A DNA stretch of 64,000 bases from an uncultured Arcanobacterium sp. (GTDB lineage Bacteria; Actinomycetota; Actinomycetes; Actinomycetales; Actinomycetaceae): assembly GCA_958428545.1 (NCBI GenBank), contig CAUAGM010000006.1, forward strand, positions 24,535-88,534, given 5' to 3'. Under the pieces are notes generated by a model. It was given only the letters and a program-made list of their open reading frames with translations. It ran no database searches and was not told the DNA's origin. Of the stretch, positions 8,256-18,814 are shown in pieces; position 1 is the stretch's first letter; each line of letters starts with the position of its first letter. A program made the position numbers and the translations under genes.

Positions 8256-9242
8256 TCACATTTTACGAGCTCGAGCTACTGCAATAATTGCTTTCTCAAC
8301 GGCATACATCGGATCGCGAGACGCACCTTTAACTTCTTCATCCGCCGTTGCTAATGCTTGAATAGCGCATGCTAAGCCCTGCGCACTCCAATAGCGCAAA
8401 GCCCTCTTAGCTCGATCAGCCTTCCAGCCAGGCATTGAAATTTTTACACGATCACCGATAACGCTTCCTCCTGCTGAGCGCTGCCCCAGCACATGAGTAA
8501 GCTGACGAACGCTCAAAGCCATTGCAGCGATAATTGCCGTTGGAGAAACTCCTGTTGCATATGCGTGCCGCGCCAACTCAATAGCTTTGCTGGTATTTCC
8601 CATAATTGCCGCATCGGCAACGTTGAAACCTGTAGCTTCGATCCTTCCTGAAAAATATCTATGCACATCACTATCGTCAATAGTGCCTTCAACGTCTGCT
8701 AAAAGCTGGCGTGTGCCAACTAAAAGTTCTCGCAGATCTGAACCTAGAGCATCAACAAGTGCATCAACTGCTTCGCGCGTCATTTTTCTGCCCGCAGCCC
8801 GCACATCAGCATTCACAGCAGCAGCTTTATCGGCTACGCGTTTTACCTGTGCAATTGCGATCGTAGGAATTTTTGCACGCGCGCATTCTGTGAGAACTTT
8901 CTTCCCGCGCTCTCCCCCGTTATGACGCAAAATAAGTGTGACATCTGGTTCAGGGCATGAGAGATATTCGAGCAATTCTTTTTGCAGCTGCTCATTAAGC
9001 ATCTCGAGATTACCGATAACGACGGCTCTCGGTTCCCCAAAAAGCGAAGGGCTTGTGTATAAATCAAGCTCGCGCGCACGATAGGAAGCAGCGCCAATCG
9101 TCACGATACTGATCTCGGGATTTTCAGCTCGTAGGCGCGCCTTCAACGTATCAAGTGCACGATCGCCGAAAACTGGCTCGGCGCTTTTAATCAGCATCAC
9201 TGGCGCAAGTGCAATCGAATCCCATTCGCTCATAGCTGCCAT
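8256..9242 (-). CDS. holA: DNA polymerase III, delta subunit
   Basis: 328 residues. Delta opens the beta clamp within the clamp-loader complex. The family pattern is visible: an N-terminal domain with LFGEPRAVVIGNLE and TLILRHNGGERGKK, no working ATP site (as normal for delta), and a C-terminal collar domain with DAAIMGNTSKAIELARHAYATG and the RQLTHV segment. The ATG overlaps the stop of comEC by one base, so the two are translationally coupled. It is the last gene of the comEA-comEC-holA operon. Confidence 0.93.
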   Translation of the reverse strand: MAAMSEWDSIALAPVMLIKSAEPVFGDRALDTLKARLRAENPEISIVTIGAASYRARELDLYTSPSLFGEPRAVVIGNLEMLNEQLQKELLEYLSCPEPDVTLILRHNGGERGKKVLTECARAKIPTIAIAQVKRVADKAAAVNADVRAAGRKMTREAVDALVDALGSDLRELLVGTRQLLADVEGTIDDSDVHRYFSGRIEATGFNVADAAIMGNTSKAIELARHAYATGVSPTAIIAAMALSVRQLTHVLGQRSAGGSVIGDRVKISMPGWKADRAKRALRYWSAQGLACAIQALATADEEVKGASRDPMYAVEKAIIAVARARKM

Positions 9243-11428
9243 TATTTCATGTTATGCCGTTTTATGGAGCACCGCCGTTGAGTCTGAACTGTTGAAGAAC
9301 TCACCTCAATCCACCCACATTCCACAGTACTCGCCTGAAGAGGAGCTTGCCATATCTCTAAAGCTTCGGGCGTTGGATGCCCATAGTTATTTTTCCCCAC
9401 AGAAATAAGAGATAGTGATGGCTTTAGATGAGCAGCAAGTTTCTTCGACTGACTGCGAGCACCGTGATGACCCACAATCACAGTATCCGCAATTGGTACG
9501 AGTGAGACAAGGTCATCTTGAACACTTTGTGGAACGTCTGCCAGATCGAGAACTGCGTGATTTAATGTTTGAATAAAAACAACAAGCGACTGCTCATTTG
9601 CGAGATCGTCATTTTTGCTGCTCACTTGAGGTGCAAGGATACGAACCCATCCTCCAAATTCCGCTCCAGCCTTCACGATCGTGGTAGAGATACCACGATA
9701 GCGAAGAAGATCATATACTTTCTGAGAATTTCGCACGGGTGAAGGGTTGCCGCTCACCCATACTTGAGTAATCTCAACCTCGCTAAGAGCATCTTCAAGC
9801 CCTCCAACATGATCGAGATCAAAATGAGAAAGTATAAGCAAATCCAAAGTATCCACACGTGCATCTCGCAGACAGCGCTCTATGCCGCCATCTTCAGGGC
9901 CGACATCGACAAGAACAGTTTCTGAGCCGCGCCGCGCCAGTAATGCAGATCCTTGCCCTATATCACATTGCACAATTTCCCACTCGTTACTTACAGCAGA
10001 TCTAGCAGAAAGTATCGGAGGAGGAAAAAGACAACACCCCAGCATTAAAATAGCCACAGCGATGCTCACAACTGCATATTGTGCGCTGCGCGGCACACCT
10101 CCTCGCAGCTTATTTCCTAGCTTTACGCATAGATTATTTCGCACAGCGCGCACACTCTGAATATTGACGATATCTGAACGCCAAATACGCCGTATATGCC
10201 GTATACGCCCAGTTTGGCATTCGGAGACTTCATAGGCGCAGAAAAATCGAACGAAAACAATAATTATTCCGAGTGAAATTATATGCGCAGCGCACGCCAG
10301 CCATGGAGATATTCCCGATCCTGGCATTTTGGCTAATATTGCCGTCACCGCAGATATCCATGCAGCACATAAATGCGCAACATGGAGAAAAGGCTGAGCA
10401 AGAGCAGGGAGCCACGGCACGAGTATTACAGCTATCAGACCACATATAGTCAAAGGCGCAATTGCAGGTGCTGCGAGAGTATTGGCAACAACTGACCACG
10501 CAGATCCTTGCGGCTGTATTCCTGCCACACAAGGAAGCGTCACAATCCCTGCAATAAGCGGGACGATAAGAGCAGGCACACTCCACGCAAGCTGCTTCGG
10601 CAGGCGCTCAATCAGCCAAGAGCTGAGCGGATAAGCGATTGTAATAATTGCCGCAGTGGATACTACAGACAACACAAATCCCAATGAGACTGCCAAACGC
10701 GGAACGCACAAGCACACCACAATCACAACAGCCGCCAAGATAGGAAGCGACTGAATGTGCCGACGCACCGCAACCCCGATAAGCAGCAAAATCCCCATAC
10801 AACCAGCACGCAGCACGGATGGCTCTGCCCCAACTAAACTCACTAACCCCATAAGCACACACAATGCACACAACGCACTAGTTCGGGCTTTACGCAATCC
10901 AATAACCCCTATCACACCTCCAATTACCAAACTCACATGCGCACCAGATACGGCTGTGATATGGCTCAGCCCCATCATTTTGTAAAGAGCAGCTTCGTGT
11001 GCAGATAGAGCAGAATCATCTCCAATCACAATTCCTGGAACGAGCGCTCGCGCATACTGCGGATAATTTTCCAGCTCTTGCACAAAGGCATTGCGCATCA
11101 ATCTGCAAAGATCTGAAAAGATAGGAATGCTCTGCGGCATTTCTCTCGTGCATATCCGATACATTGCTTCAGAGGCCCCTGCCCATCGCTTATGTATACC
11201 GTGAGAGATGAGAGCACTCAAAATGGCTAACGCATTCGCACTGCCAGCAGATAGACATACGCAGCTTTCTTCTACTTTTTTCCAGCACAGCAAAATAGTG
11301 GTAAGAAAAATGCATACTAATAAAACTATATGTATCAGCTCCAGCCCCAAGGCATATCTCTGGCACAGGCTAGTAACAATCCATATCTCAAGCGCAGGAA
11401 GCGCAAGACGGTAATCAGCAGCTTTCAT
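9242..11428 (-). CDS. comEC: ComEC/Rec2-family DNA-uptake channel protein
   Basis: 728 residues. The central competence domain is clear (ALVPGIVIGDDSAL, then GLSHITAVSGAHVSLVIGG, both family hallmarks) and is followed by many membrane helices. From about residue 480 a metallo-beta-lactamase-like domain follows, with DVGPEDG, LILSHFDLDHVGG (metal ligands H-x-D-x-D-H) and VIGHHGAR. Known role: passage of one DNA strand across the membrane during natural transformation. The region between the first helices and the competence domain is short, so the usual OB-like domain is reduced. It sits 42 bp after comEA. Confidence 0.93.
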   Translation of the reverse strand: MKAADYRLALPALEIWIVTSLCQRYALGLELIHIVLLVCIFLTTILLCWKKVEESCVCLSAGSANALAILSALISHGIHKRWAGASEAMYRICTREMPQSIPIFSDLCRLMRNAFVQELENYPQYARALVPGIVIGDDSALSAHEAALYKMMGLSHITAVSGAHVSLVIGGVIGVIGLRKARTSALCALCVLMGLVSLVGAEPSVLRAGCMGILLLIGVAVRRHIQSLPILAAVVIVVCLCVPRLAVSLGFVLSVVSTAAIITIAYPLSSWLIERLPKQLAWSVPALIVPLIAGIVTLPCVAGIQPQGSAWSVVANTLAAPAIAPLTICGLIAVILVPWLPALAQPFLHVAHLCAAWISAVTAILAKMPGSGISPWLACAAHIISLGIIIVFVRFFCAYEVSECQTGRIRHIRRIWRSDIVNIQSVRAVRNNLCVKLGNKLRGGVPRSAQYAVVSIAVAILMLGCCLFPPPILSARSAVSNEWEIVQCDIGQGSALLARRGSETVLVDVGPEDGGIERCLRDARVDTLDLLILSHFDLDHVGGLEDALSEVEITQVWVSGNPSPVRNSQKVYDLLRYRGISTTIVKAGAEFGGWVRILAPQVSSKNDDLANEQSLVVFIQTLNHAVLDLADVPQSVQDDLVSLVPIADTVIVGHHGARSQSKKLAAHLKPSLSLISVGKNNYGHPTPEALEIWQAPLQASTVECGWIEVSSSTVQTQRRCSIKRHNMK

Positions 11429-11470
11429 TTTTATACAAACAGATCATTCTTATACGCACGCGCAATCCCC

Positions 11471-12433
11471 TTATACGCGCACATAATCTTTCAATTTTGT
11501 GAAAACTTTTTCTCCGATACCATCTACCTCACGCAGTTGTTCAACATTATTAAATCCGCCGTTATTCGATCGCCAATCAATAATTCTCTGAGCCATCACA
11601 GGGCCAACACCTGGAATAGTCTCAAGCATTGCCCGCGTTGCAGTATTCAAATCAATTGTTTGCGTGCCTGATATACCTGAGCTAGATCCTCCGCCGCCTT
11701 CAGCGCCTCCAGCAGAAAAAGAATTATCGCTACTGCTATTTCCTCCTTCAGCCCCTTCCCCTGCAACCCTGGTACGCTCCTCATCTTTAGCGAAAATATG
11801 AATATGCTGCCCATCAGAAATAGGCGCAGCAAGATTAATTGCCGCTTCCTGCGCATTTTGAGTAAGCCCACCCACAGCTTCTACTGCATCTGAAATGCGA
11901 GCATTAGCAGGAAGCTCTACCACTCCAGGATTATGCACAGCACCAGAAACGTAAACCACGCACTTAGCATCTGATTGCGCCAAATCAGATAAACTGCGCT
12001 GATGAGATGAGGAAGATGACGATTCAAAAGATTCCTCATTCGTCTCGCTGCTTTCAAAAGAAGTGCGATGCGCTGATCCTCTCGCCGCATACAGGAGAAC
12101 GCAACCTGCTACTACGAGAGCCGCGCTAAGCATAACGGCAAAAGCTTTCCATGCTTGTGCACGAATCGCCCAACGCCGTTTTGCTTGAGGAAGAGGGGTC
12201 TGCCCTTTCACATAGGAGCTTGCGTTCACACTCTGCACAAGTGCGCCAGCATCGTCTCCTAATCCTGCCGAAAAAGCGAGCTTTGCAAATTCTGCAGCGC
12301 TCCCAGCTGGAGAGTTTTCTTTGAAATGCGATGTATGAGTATGCCGACCGCTCGGCAGTCGGCGAGTAAGATGCGCAGGCGCCGTTTCAGAGATAGAAAC
12401 GGTATTTGCGATACGAGGAGGTGCTTTGGGCAT
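11471..12433 (-). CDS. comEA: ComEA-family DNA-binding competence protein
   Basis: 320 residues. A cytoplasmic N-terminal stretch of about 95 residues precedes one membrane helix (AVMLSAALVVAGCVLLYAA). Then come a Ser/Glu-rich linker, an SLBB-type domain (KCVVYVSGAVHNPGVVELP, about residues 155-220), a Gly/Ser-rich linker and a C-terminal helix-hairpin-helix pair (IDLNTATRAMLETIPGVGPV, then QLREVDGIGEKVFTKLKDYV). Known role: surface DNA receptor that hands DNA to ComEC. The long N-terminal cytoplasmic tail is typical of actinobacterial forms. First gene of the operon with comEC and holA. Confidence 0.93.
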   Translation of the reverse strand: MPKAPPRIANTVSISETAPAHLTRRLPSGRHTHTSHFKENSPAGSAAEFAKLAFSAGLGDDAGALVQSVNASSYVKGQTPLPQAKRRWAIRAQAWKAFAVMLSAALVVAGCVLLYAARGSAHRTSFESSETNEESFESSSSSSHQRSLSDLAQSDAKCVVYVSGAVHNPGVVELPANARISDAVEAVGGLTQNAQEAAINLAAPISDGQHIHIFAKDEERTRVAGEGAEGGNSSSDNSFSAGGAEGGGGSSSGISGTQTIDLNTATRAMLETIPGVGPVMAQRIIDWRSNNGGFNNVEQLREVDGIGEKVFTKLKDYVRV

Positions 12434-12546
12434 ACCTCATATCTACAAGAAGAAAAAAGAGTAGCGCTCAATGCATAAATATCTGTGGATATTCTAGGCT
12501 AAAAGCCAGCGCTGTGGACAACACTTCGCGCCTTGCTCTCTCGCTC

Positions 12547-13524
12547 TTACTTTACATAAGTGATTGTGGCAGTCAGCTGACGAGTCGCACCTGGAGCTAA
12601 CCGAATACTCGCCGCCGAATCCGCACGGTTAAAAGCATCTGGAAGATGCGACAGAGGCTCCAAAGCAAGCGAACCACGAGGATTGCGCGGCGCTCCGTCA
12701 CCTGTAAAAACGTGAAGCACAGGAGCATCGCTTGGCTCTTGCGCTATTTCAATGCGCGCACTCGATTTTGCATCGCGCACAGTGCTGACAACTACTCCAT
12801 TTTCATCAGGAATAAGACCTCGATACGATTCATCTAAAGCCGTTGAGCCAAAATATGAAATTTCCACAGGAGCATGCACTCCCGAATAGGCAGCTTCACC
12901 CGCAAGAGGCACCATCTGCGGACCGTACAAAATTTTTGTGCGCGCAGGAATCGTCAAAGAATAATGAGAAATTGTTTGGTTTCCTGGGAGCTTCACATAC
13001 GGGTGCCAGCCAATTGCAATAGGCATATCAGATGTGCCTGTATTCGTTGCTGCAATCGTCGCAGAAAGATGCTCTTGCCCTTCAGCCCCACACTCAAGAG
13101 AATACGTAACGCTGATATGGAAAGGCCACGGATAACCCTCATTACCTGGATAATCGCACCCAAGCGTTAGCGAAGCAGATGCATCTTCAACAACGAAATC
13201 TTCGAAACACACAAAGCCATGCAGAGCTGTGCCGCGATCCGTCACGGGCAAATGATATTCCACTCCATCAAAGTGGTAAGTATCGTTACGCACACGCCCA
13301 GGAAATGGCGCTGCAATTAAGAAACGCGACCACGCCGCCGTCACTAATTCCTCTGCCGTCTTGTAGCCATCAGCAACAGCAACTCCAGGGCTTGGCTCCC
13401 AAGAGATGACGCTCGCGCCGCGCTCAGCAACAACAGCTACAGCTCCAGATTCACTTTCAATACGCCACGCTGGCATACCGTCAAAATCCACTTTTGTGAT
13501 CGAGGAATTATACGAAATAGTCAT
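12547..13524 (-). CDS. Aldose 1-epimerase family protein
   Basis: 325 residues, cytoplasmic, with a beta-sandwich epimerase pattern: FLIAAPFPGRVRNDTYHFDG (sugar-binding Arg), DRGTALHGFV (catalytic-region His), PIAIGWHPYVKLPG (second His) and a late LALEPLSHLPDAFN. This class interconverts alpha and beta anomers of hexoses; some members act on glucose-6-phosphate. The substrate is not readable. Upstream of the ATG is TAGGTT-GTATAT, which can be read either as a weak Shine-Dalgarno (TAGG) or as a -10 box giving a leaderless mRNA. It stands alone between leuS and comEA. Confidence 0.85.
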   Translation of the reverse strand: MTISYNSSITKVDFDGMPAWRIESESGAVAVVAERGASVISWEPSPGVAVADGYKTAEELVTAAWSRFLIAAPFPGRVRNDTYHFDGVEYHLPVTDRGTALHGFVCFEDFVVEDASASLTLGCDYPGNEGYPWPFHISVTYSLECGAEGQEHLSATIAATNTGTSDMPIAIGWHPYVKLPGNQTISHYSLTIPARTKILYGPQMVPLAGEAAYSGVHAPVEISYFGSTALDESYRGLIPDENGVVVSTVRDAKSSARIEIAQEPSDAPVLHVFTGDGAPRNPRGSLALEPLSHLPDAFNRADSAASIRLAPGATRQLTATITYVK

Positions 13525-13703
13525 ATATACAACCTACTTGAGAAAACTGATAGAGCCAGCAGGCGTCCAACACATGAACCCCATAAATTCACAGTATAAA
13601 CACCTTCCCTACGGATTGAAAGATATTGCAATAGATATCGCAATCAAGAGATGAAAGAAGAAAATAACGAGCTGCTATGTATCTATCTCTCATCAACAAA
13701 ACC

Positions 13704-16643
13704 TTACGGAACGATATTTACAAGTTTTGGAGCACGCACAATAATTTTACGCGGCTCCCCATTAAGGTATTGCTGAATCTTGGGCGATGCGAGAGCAACT
13801 GCCGTCAATTCTTCATCCGTTACTTTCGGTGAAACCTCCACGCGAGCACGCACTTTTCCAGCAACCTGCAGCACGCACGTCACCACATCGTCTTCGAGCA
13901 AACTCGTATCTTCAACCACAGGGAAAGGCGCGCGAGCAATCGACTCATTATGCCCTAAACGCTCCCACAGCTCTTCTGCAATATGAGGAGCCACTGGAGC
14001 CGTCATCTTTACGAGCGCCTCAGCTGCTTCACGCGGCACAGGCTTGCCTGTGAGATAGTTATTGAAGCTAATCAGCTTAGCAATCGCTGTATTCACTCGC
14101 ATATTCTCATATTCGCAGGTCACATCAGCAATTGTTCGCGCCAGCTGTTTAGCCGTATCCCGATCGAGCGCTTCATCAACGACAATACACTCGCCTGTCT
14201 CCTCCGAGAGCACATTTCGCCACAAACGCTGCAAGAATCGCTGCGAACCAACAACAGCACGGGTTTCCCACGGTCTATCCGCATCGAGCGGCCCCATGCT
14301 CATCTCATATACGCGGAATGTATCAGCTCCATAAGTGGCCGCCATATCGTCGGGGGTGACAATATTCTTTAAGCTCTTGCCCATCTTTCCATATTCACGA
14401 TTCACAAGTTCGCCATGCCACATAAACGTTGGTTCGCCAGATCCGTCAACCGCTGGAATTTCTTCTACTTCTTCAGCTGGCACATACTGCCCACGAGAAT
14501 CGGTATAGGCGTAGGCCTGCACATAGCCTTGATTAAAGAGCTTGTGGAAGGGTTCATGTGAACTCACATACCCCAAATCGAAGAGGACTTTATGCCAGAA
14601 GCGCGAATAGAGCAAATGCAAGACGGCATGCTCAACGCCGCCTACGTATAGATCGGCGCCGCCGCTTACTTTCCCTTCACGCGGCCCCATCCAGTAAGAT
14701 TCATTTTCAACGCTAGCCATCTGCACATCATCGTGCGGATCGAGATAGCGCATTTCATACCAGCACGAACCAGCCCAGTTTGGCATGGTGTTGGTATCAC
14801 GCGTATACGTCTGCAGCCCAGCACCTTCACCTAAATCCAGTTCAATATTGACCCAATCAGTAAGCCGCCCAAGCGGCGGTTCTGGCTGAGAATCAGCATC
14901 GTCGGGATCATAGGAACGCGGAGAATAATCAGGCGTATCTGGAAGCTCCAGTGGGAGCATATCTTCAGGCAGTGCATGAACGATACCCTCTGCGTCGTAA
15001 ACTACAGGGAACGGCTCTCCCCAATAGCGCTGACGGCTAAAGAGCCAATCACGCAGACGATAGCTCGTTGCGGCCTTACCCGCCCCTTTACTTTCGAGCC
15101 ATGCGATGATTGCAGCTTTTCCTTCTGCTTTAAACATTCCATTGAGGCTAATCTCATCGTTTGCCGAATCGATAATTTCACCGTCGTCCGTCCATGCAGC
15201 CGCCCAATCATAGCCATCGGCTGCTTTCATCGTCGCAACGATGTCGAGATCAAATTTCTTCGCAAAATCCCAGTCTCGAGTGTCGTGAGCAGGAACCGCC
15301 ATAATTGCCCCTGTGCCGTAACCCATCATCACGTAATCGGCGGTAAAGATCGGAATGAGCTTTCCGTTCACGGGATTAGTTGCGAAAATACCAGTAAAGA
15401 CGCCCGTCTTATCATGGTCAAGATCTGTACGATCCAGATCGCTCTTCATACTTGCCGCACGTTGATATGCTTTTACCGCGCTGCGAGGAGACACCTCTGC
15501 CTCAGTGGAAATTGATCCGCAAGCAGCACCTTTCCAGGTTTCGCGCGTCCCATCAGGCCAGCGAAGTGGAATATTTTCCTCTGCAAGCATTGGATGTTCA
15601 GGCGAAACCACCATGAATGTTGCACCAAAAAGAGTATCCGGGCGAGTGGTAAAGACTGTGAGTTTTTCATCTCCCCCTTCATGATGAGCCACAAAATCTA
15701 CATCGGCACCTTGGCTCTTACCAATCCAGTTGCGCTGCATTGTGCGCACTTTCTCTGGCCATTCCACTGTGTCGAGATCACGAGCCAAGCGGTCACCATA
15801 CGCTGTAATACGCATCATCCACTGGCGAAGCTCACGCTTATATACTGGGAAATTGCCGCGCTCAGAACGACCTTCCGCCGTCACCTCTTCGTTGGCAAGC
15901 ACAGTGCCAAGCCCCGGGCACCAATTCACTGGCGCGAAATCCACATATGCCAAGCGGCGAGCATTGATCGCATCGGCCTGCTCTGACGCAGTGAGATCAT
16001 TCCACGCACGTCCATCAGGAGTTGCAATCGTGGCGCTTTTATAGCCCTCAATCAATTCGCTGATTGGACGAGCACGTCCCAGAGTCCCTGGCTCGCGACC
16101 AGGAGCATCAGCGTCATACCACGAGTTGAAAATCTGCAAGAAAATCCATTGCGTCCACTTCATGTATTGCACATCAGTAGTGGCAAAACTACGACGCTTC
16201 TCATGCGAAAGACCTAAGCGGCGAAGCTGACGGCGCATATTGGCGATATTCTCTTCAGTCGTCACACGCGGATGCTGCCCAGTCTGTACAGCATACTGCT
16301 CAGCTGGCAGACCAAAAGCATCGTAGCCCATCGTATAGAGTACATTCTTGCCACGCATACGCTGATATCTCGCCACAGTATCAGTTGCGATATATCCGAG
16401 CGGATGCCCAACGTGCAAACCTTTACCAGATGGATATGGAAACATATCGAGCAAAAAGAACGGATCGTGTGCAAGAGTTTCCGATTCAGCTTCCGTACTG
16501 GGAGCCAAAGCACCAGAAGGATTGGGAGCATTAAAAGTGCCGCGCTCGTCCCATAGATCCTGCCATTTCGATTCAATCTGATTAGCTAGCTCTGCGGTAT
16601 AGCGAAAAGCTGGCCCTTGTGCCGATTTATCCTGATCACTCAT
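13704..16643 (-). CDS. leuS: Leucyl-tRNA synthetase
   Basis: 979 residues, full length for bacterial LeuRS including the CP1 editing domain (VFTTRPDTLFGATFMVVSPEHP). The class I signature appears as FPYPSGKGLHVGHPLGY, and the KMSKS loop reads KMGKSLKN. GRLTDWVNIE..TNTMPNWAGSCWY is also typical. The C-terminus ends PKLVNIVP, the domain that touches the tRNA elbow. AAGGAGA lies seven bases before the ATG. No T-box leader could be found upstream. It charges tRNA-Leu such as the one at 1.9 kb. Confidence 0.98.
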   Translation of the reverse strand: MSDQDKSAQGPAFRYTAELANQIESKWQDLWDERGTFNAPNPSGALAPSTEAESETLAHDPFFLLDMFPYPSGKGLHVGHPLGYIATDTVARYQRMRGKNVLYTMGYDAFGLPAEQYAVQTGQHPRVTTEENIANMRRQLRRLGLSHEKRRSFATTDVQYMKWTQWIFLQIFNSWYDADAPGREPGTLGRARPISELIEGYKSATIATPDGRAWNDLTASEQADAINARRLAYVDFAPVNWCPGLGTVLANEEVTAEGRSERGNFPVYKRELRQWMMRITAYGDRLARDLDTVEWPEKVRTMQRNWIGKSQGADVDFVAHHEGGDEKLTVFTTRPDTLFGATFMVVSPEHPMLAEENIPLRWPDGTRETWKGAACGSISTEAEVSPRSAVKAYQRAASMKSDLDRTDLDHDKTGVFTGIFATNPVNGKLIPIFTADYVMMGYGTGAIMAVPAHDTRDWDFAKKFDLDIVATMKAADGYDWAAAWTDDGEIIDSANDEISLNGMFKAEGKAAIIAWLESKGAGKAATSYRLRDWLFSRQRYWGEPFPVVYDAEGIVHALPEDMLPLELPDTPDYSPRSYDPDDADSQPEPPLGRLTDWVNIELDLGEGAGLQTYTRDTNTMPNWAGSCWYEMRYLDPHDDVQMASVENESYWMGPREGKVSGGADLYVGGVEHAVLHLLYSRFWHKVLFDLGYVSSHEPFHKLFNQGYVQAYAYTDSRGQYVPAEEVEEIPAVDGSGEPTFMWHGELVNREYGKMGKSLKNIVTPDDMAATYGADTFRVYEMSMGPLDADRPWETRAVVGSQRFLQRLWRNVLSEETGECIVVDEALDRDTAKQLARTIADVTCEYENMRVNTAIAKLISFNNYLTGKPVPREAAEALVKMTAPVAPHIAEELWERLGHNESIARAPFPVVEDTSLLEDDVVTCVLQVAGKVRARVEVSPKVTDEELTAVALASPKIQQYLNGEPRKIIVRAPKLVNIVP

Positions 16644-16930
16644 ATCTTCTCCTTCATGCCATGAGGTATTCTTCGCAATATATCCGCACTAATCCTAGCG
16701 CAGGCAGAGGGGAAGACTCACAATCAGTCCACGCAATGCCTGCCAAAGCACACACAGCAAGCTTTGCTTTGACGTTCACACTTACATTCACACTTAGATT
16801 CACGCCAAGGCGCGCATTTACTTTCACAAGAGAAAACGAACCCCACACCTCAGCGCACGCAGCCGCTACGCCTACTCTCCTCTAAAAAGCTCGCACTTAA
16901 CTCGGCAGAGAAAAGAATATGAAATCGCGC

Positions 16931-16942
16931 TAAACTGACGGT
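16931..16942 (+). promoter_or_regulatory. -10 box of a leaderless promoter (HIT gene)
   Basis: TAAACT at 16931-16936 lies exactly six bases before the ATG at 16943 and no Shine-Dalgarno is present. Transcription would start at or next to the A of the start codon. Confidence 0.6.
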
Positions 16943-17383
16943 ATGAGTGTTTTTTCTAAAATCATTGCTGGGGAGCTTCCAGGACGTTTCGTATGGGCAG
17001 ACGACGTATGCGTAGCTTTTGCCACAATCGAACCTGTACAGCCTGGGCACATATTGATTGTGCCCCGAGAGGAAACGGATAAATATATTGACGTTGATCC
17101 AAACGTTTTCTCACGCATGGCACACGTTGCCCAAATCATTGGAAAAGCGCAGATGCTGGCATTCGATATCACTCGCCCCGTGATGAGCATACTCGGATTT
17201 GATGTGCCGCATTGCCATATTCACGTGATGCCTGCAAAAACTCACGGCGACATTCGGCAAGAAAAAGCTCATACCGTTGCGGATTCAGAACTCGATGATG
17301 CAATGAACCGCGTACGCTCAGCCTTATGCGAGCTTGGCTACAAAGCTAACGTGCCGCCACATATGTATTCGTGCAGCCTCTGA
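16943..17383 (+). CDS. HIT-family nucleotide-binding protein
   Basis: 146 residues, the usual single-domain length. The histidine triad is intact at residues 90-96 (HCHIHVM), preceded by QPGHILIVPREE. HIT proteins hydrolyse or bind nucleoside phosphoramidates and dinucleotides; the natural substrate of this one is unknown. The ATG has a -10-like box six bases upstream rather than a ribosome site. The AI-2E-family gene begins within 65 bases on the same strand and is probably cotranscribed. Confidence 0.92.
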   Translation: MSVFSKIIAGELPGRFVWADDVCVAFATIEPVQPGHILIVPREETDKYIDVDPNVFSRMAHVAQIIGKAQMLAFDITRPVMSILGFDVPHCHIHVMPAKTHGDIRQEKAHTVADSELDDAMNRVRSALCELGYKANVPPHMYSCSL

Positions 17384-17446
17384 GCAATGCCCCTATTTCG
17401 TGCGCATCTTCCCTGCCTCATCTACTACATATTCACAAGGATACGA

Positions 17447-18793
17447 ATGTTTTTTCTCCAATCACTGTTTAATAACCGCTCTCAGAGCTGTTCATGCACC
17501 CAGCACCAGCTATGCAGCTATGCTGATAATAACCTCGAACACGAAGAAAAGTGCAGTACGCAGCAGCATCGTGCAGTTGCCCCAGCCCTCGTCACGTCAT
17601 CAGCATGGGGCTGGCGTTTCCTCATCGTCCTCGCTTCCGCAGCCGTATTCCTATGGCTGGCACTTAAATTTTCAGTGATTATTATTTCTATTCTCATTGC
17701 TCTGCTCATCGCAGTTGTAGTACAGCCTTTCGTCGGGTTTCTGCGCGATACATGGCATTGGCCAAGTGCACTAGCTGCTGGATGCGGCGTTTTATTGGTA
17801 TTTGGCTTCCTCATCGTGCTTCTCTATGGTTCTGGCACAGGTCTTTATCAAGGATTTACTGATCTGGGAGAAAATATCCAAAACGGCGCCCAGACAGTTA
17901 TCTCGTGGGTAAATGACACCTTCCCTCAGCTGCAAACAAAAGTAAATGAAGGATGGGCACAAGCACAGCGCTTCCTCACGAATCACAGCGGACAAATTGC
18001 AGGTGGAGTCATAAGCATCAGCTCTTCAGTGAGCACATTCATCACTTCTCTCGTCCTTGTATTTTTCTCCCTTTTCTTCTTCCTTAAAGACGGACGTGGA
18101 TTATGGCAATGGTTTGTGCGGCTTTGGCCCGCACAATATCGCACTCAAACAAACGAAGCAGGTATTCGCGCATGGGTGACGCTCGGCAACTATGCACGCA
18201 CTCAGACGATTGTGGCTCTCTTTGATGCCGTCGCTATTTCTGTGGTCGCCGCCTGCTTGGGCACGCCTTTTACCTTAGTTTTTCCGATCGCAGCAATAGT
18301 TTTCCTCTGCGCTTTTATCCCTATCGTCGGCGCTTTGCTTTCTGGAGCTGTGGCCGTATTGGTCGTGCTTGTGAATACTGGGCAATGGATTCCCGCACTT
18401 ATAATGCTTATCGGCGTACTTGTGATCCAGCAGATCGAAGGCAATCTTATTTCCCCGTTTTTGCAAGGAAACGCCTTGAATATCCATGCGTGGGCGATTT
18501 TGATTTTAGTGATGGCAGGATCGACGATTGCAGGAATTTTTGGCGCTCTCTTTACGGTTCCGCTAGCTGCAGCTATCAACACGATGATTTTGTATCTGCA
18601 CGGGCATGATACCTATCCATACTTGCGCATACAGGCTAATCGTCCAGGTGGGCCTTATAAAGAATTTGAGTATTACGCTCAAGCCCATTGGAATGATTTT
18701 GAAGAAAATGTAGCTCAGCACTTACCACCAAGAGAAGCTCGCAAAGCTAAACGTGAAGCAAAAAAGGCAGCACGGGCTAAGAATGCGAAATAA
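17447..18793 (+). CDS. AI-2E-family transporter (paralogue 1)
   Basis: About 448 residues from the ATG at 17447, chosen because AAGGA lies six bases upstream; an in-frame ATG at 17387 has no such site. About eight membrane helices, arranged as in the PF01594 family: helices 1-3, a soluble loop (YQGFTDLGENIQNGAQTVIS), helix 4 with FFLFFFLKDGRG, then the conserved block GNYARTQTIVALFDAVAIS, and an Arg/Lys-rich tail (REARKAKREAKKAARAKNAK). Family members include a putative AI-2 exporter and Na+/H+ antiporters, so substrate is open. A close paralogue lies at 22.6 kb. Confidence 0.85.
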   Translation: MFFLQSLFNNRSQSCSCTQHQLCSYADNNLEHEEKCSTQQHRAVAPALVTSSAWGWRFLIVLASAAVFLWLALKFSVIIISILIALLIAVVVQPFVGFLRDTWHWPSALAAGCGVLLVFGFLIVLLYGSGTGLYQGFTDLGENIQNGAQTVISWVNDTFPQLQTKVNEGWAQAQRFLTNHSGQIAGGVISISSSVSTFITSLVLVFFSLFFFLKDGRGLWQWFVRLWPAQYRTQTNEAGIRAWVTLGNYARTQTIVALFDAVAISVVAACLGTPFTLVFPIAAIVFLCAFIPIVGALLSGAVAVLVVLVNTGQWIPALIMLIGVLVIQQIEGNLISPFLQGNALNIHAWAILILVMAGSTIAGIFGALFTVPLAAAINTMILYLHGHDTYPYLRIQANRPGGPYKEFEYYAQAHWNDFEENVAQHLPPREARKAKREAKKAARAKNAK

Positions 18794-18814
18794 GATCGTT
18801 GAGAGTTTTCCGAA

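Noticed and set aside
16644..16942. T-box leader for leuS
   Set aside because: The conserved T-box sequence (TGGnACCGCG) is not present on the minus strand upstream; only a TTCACACTTA micro-repeat is seen.
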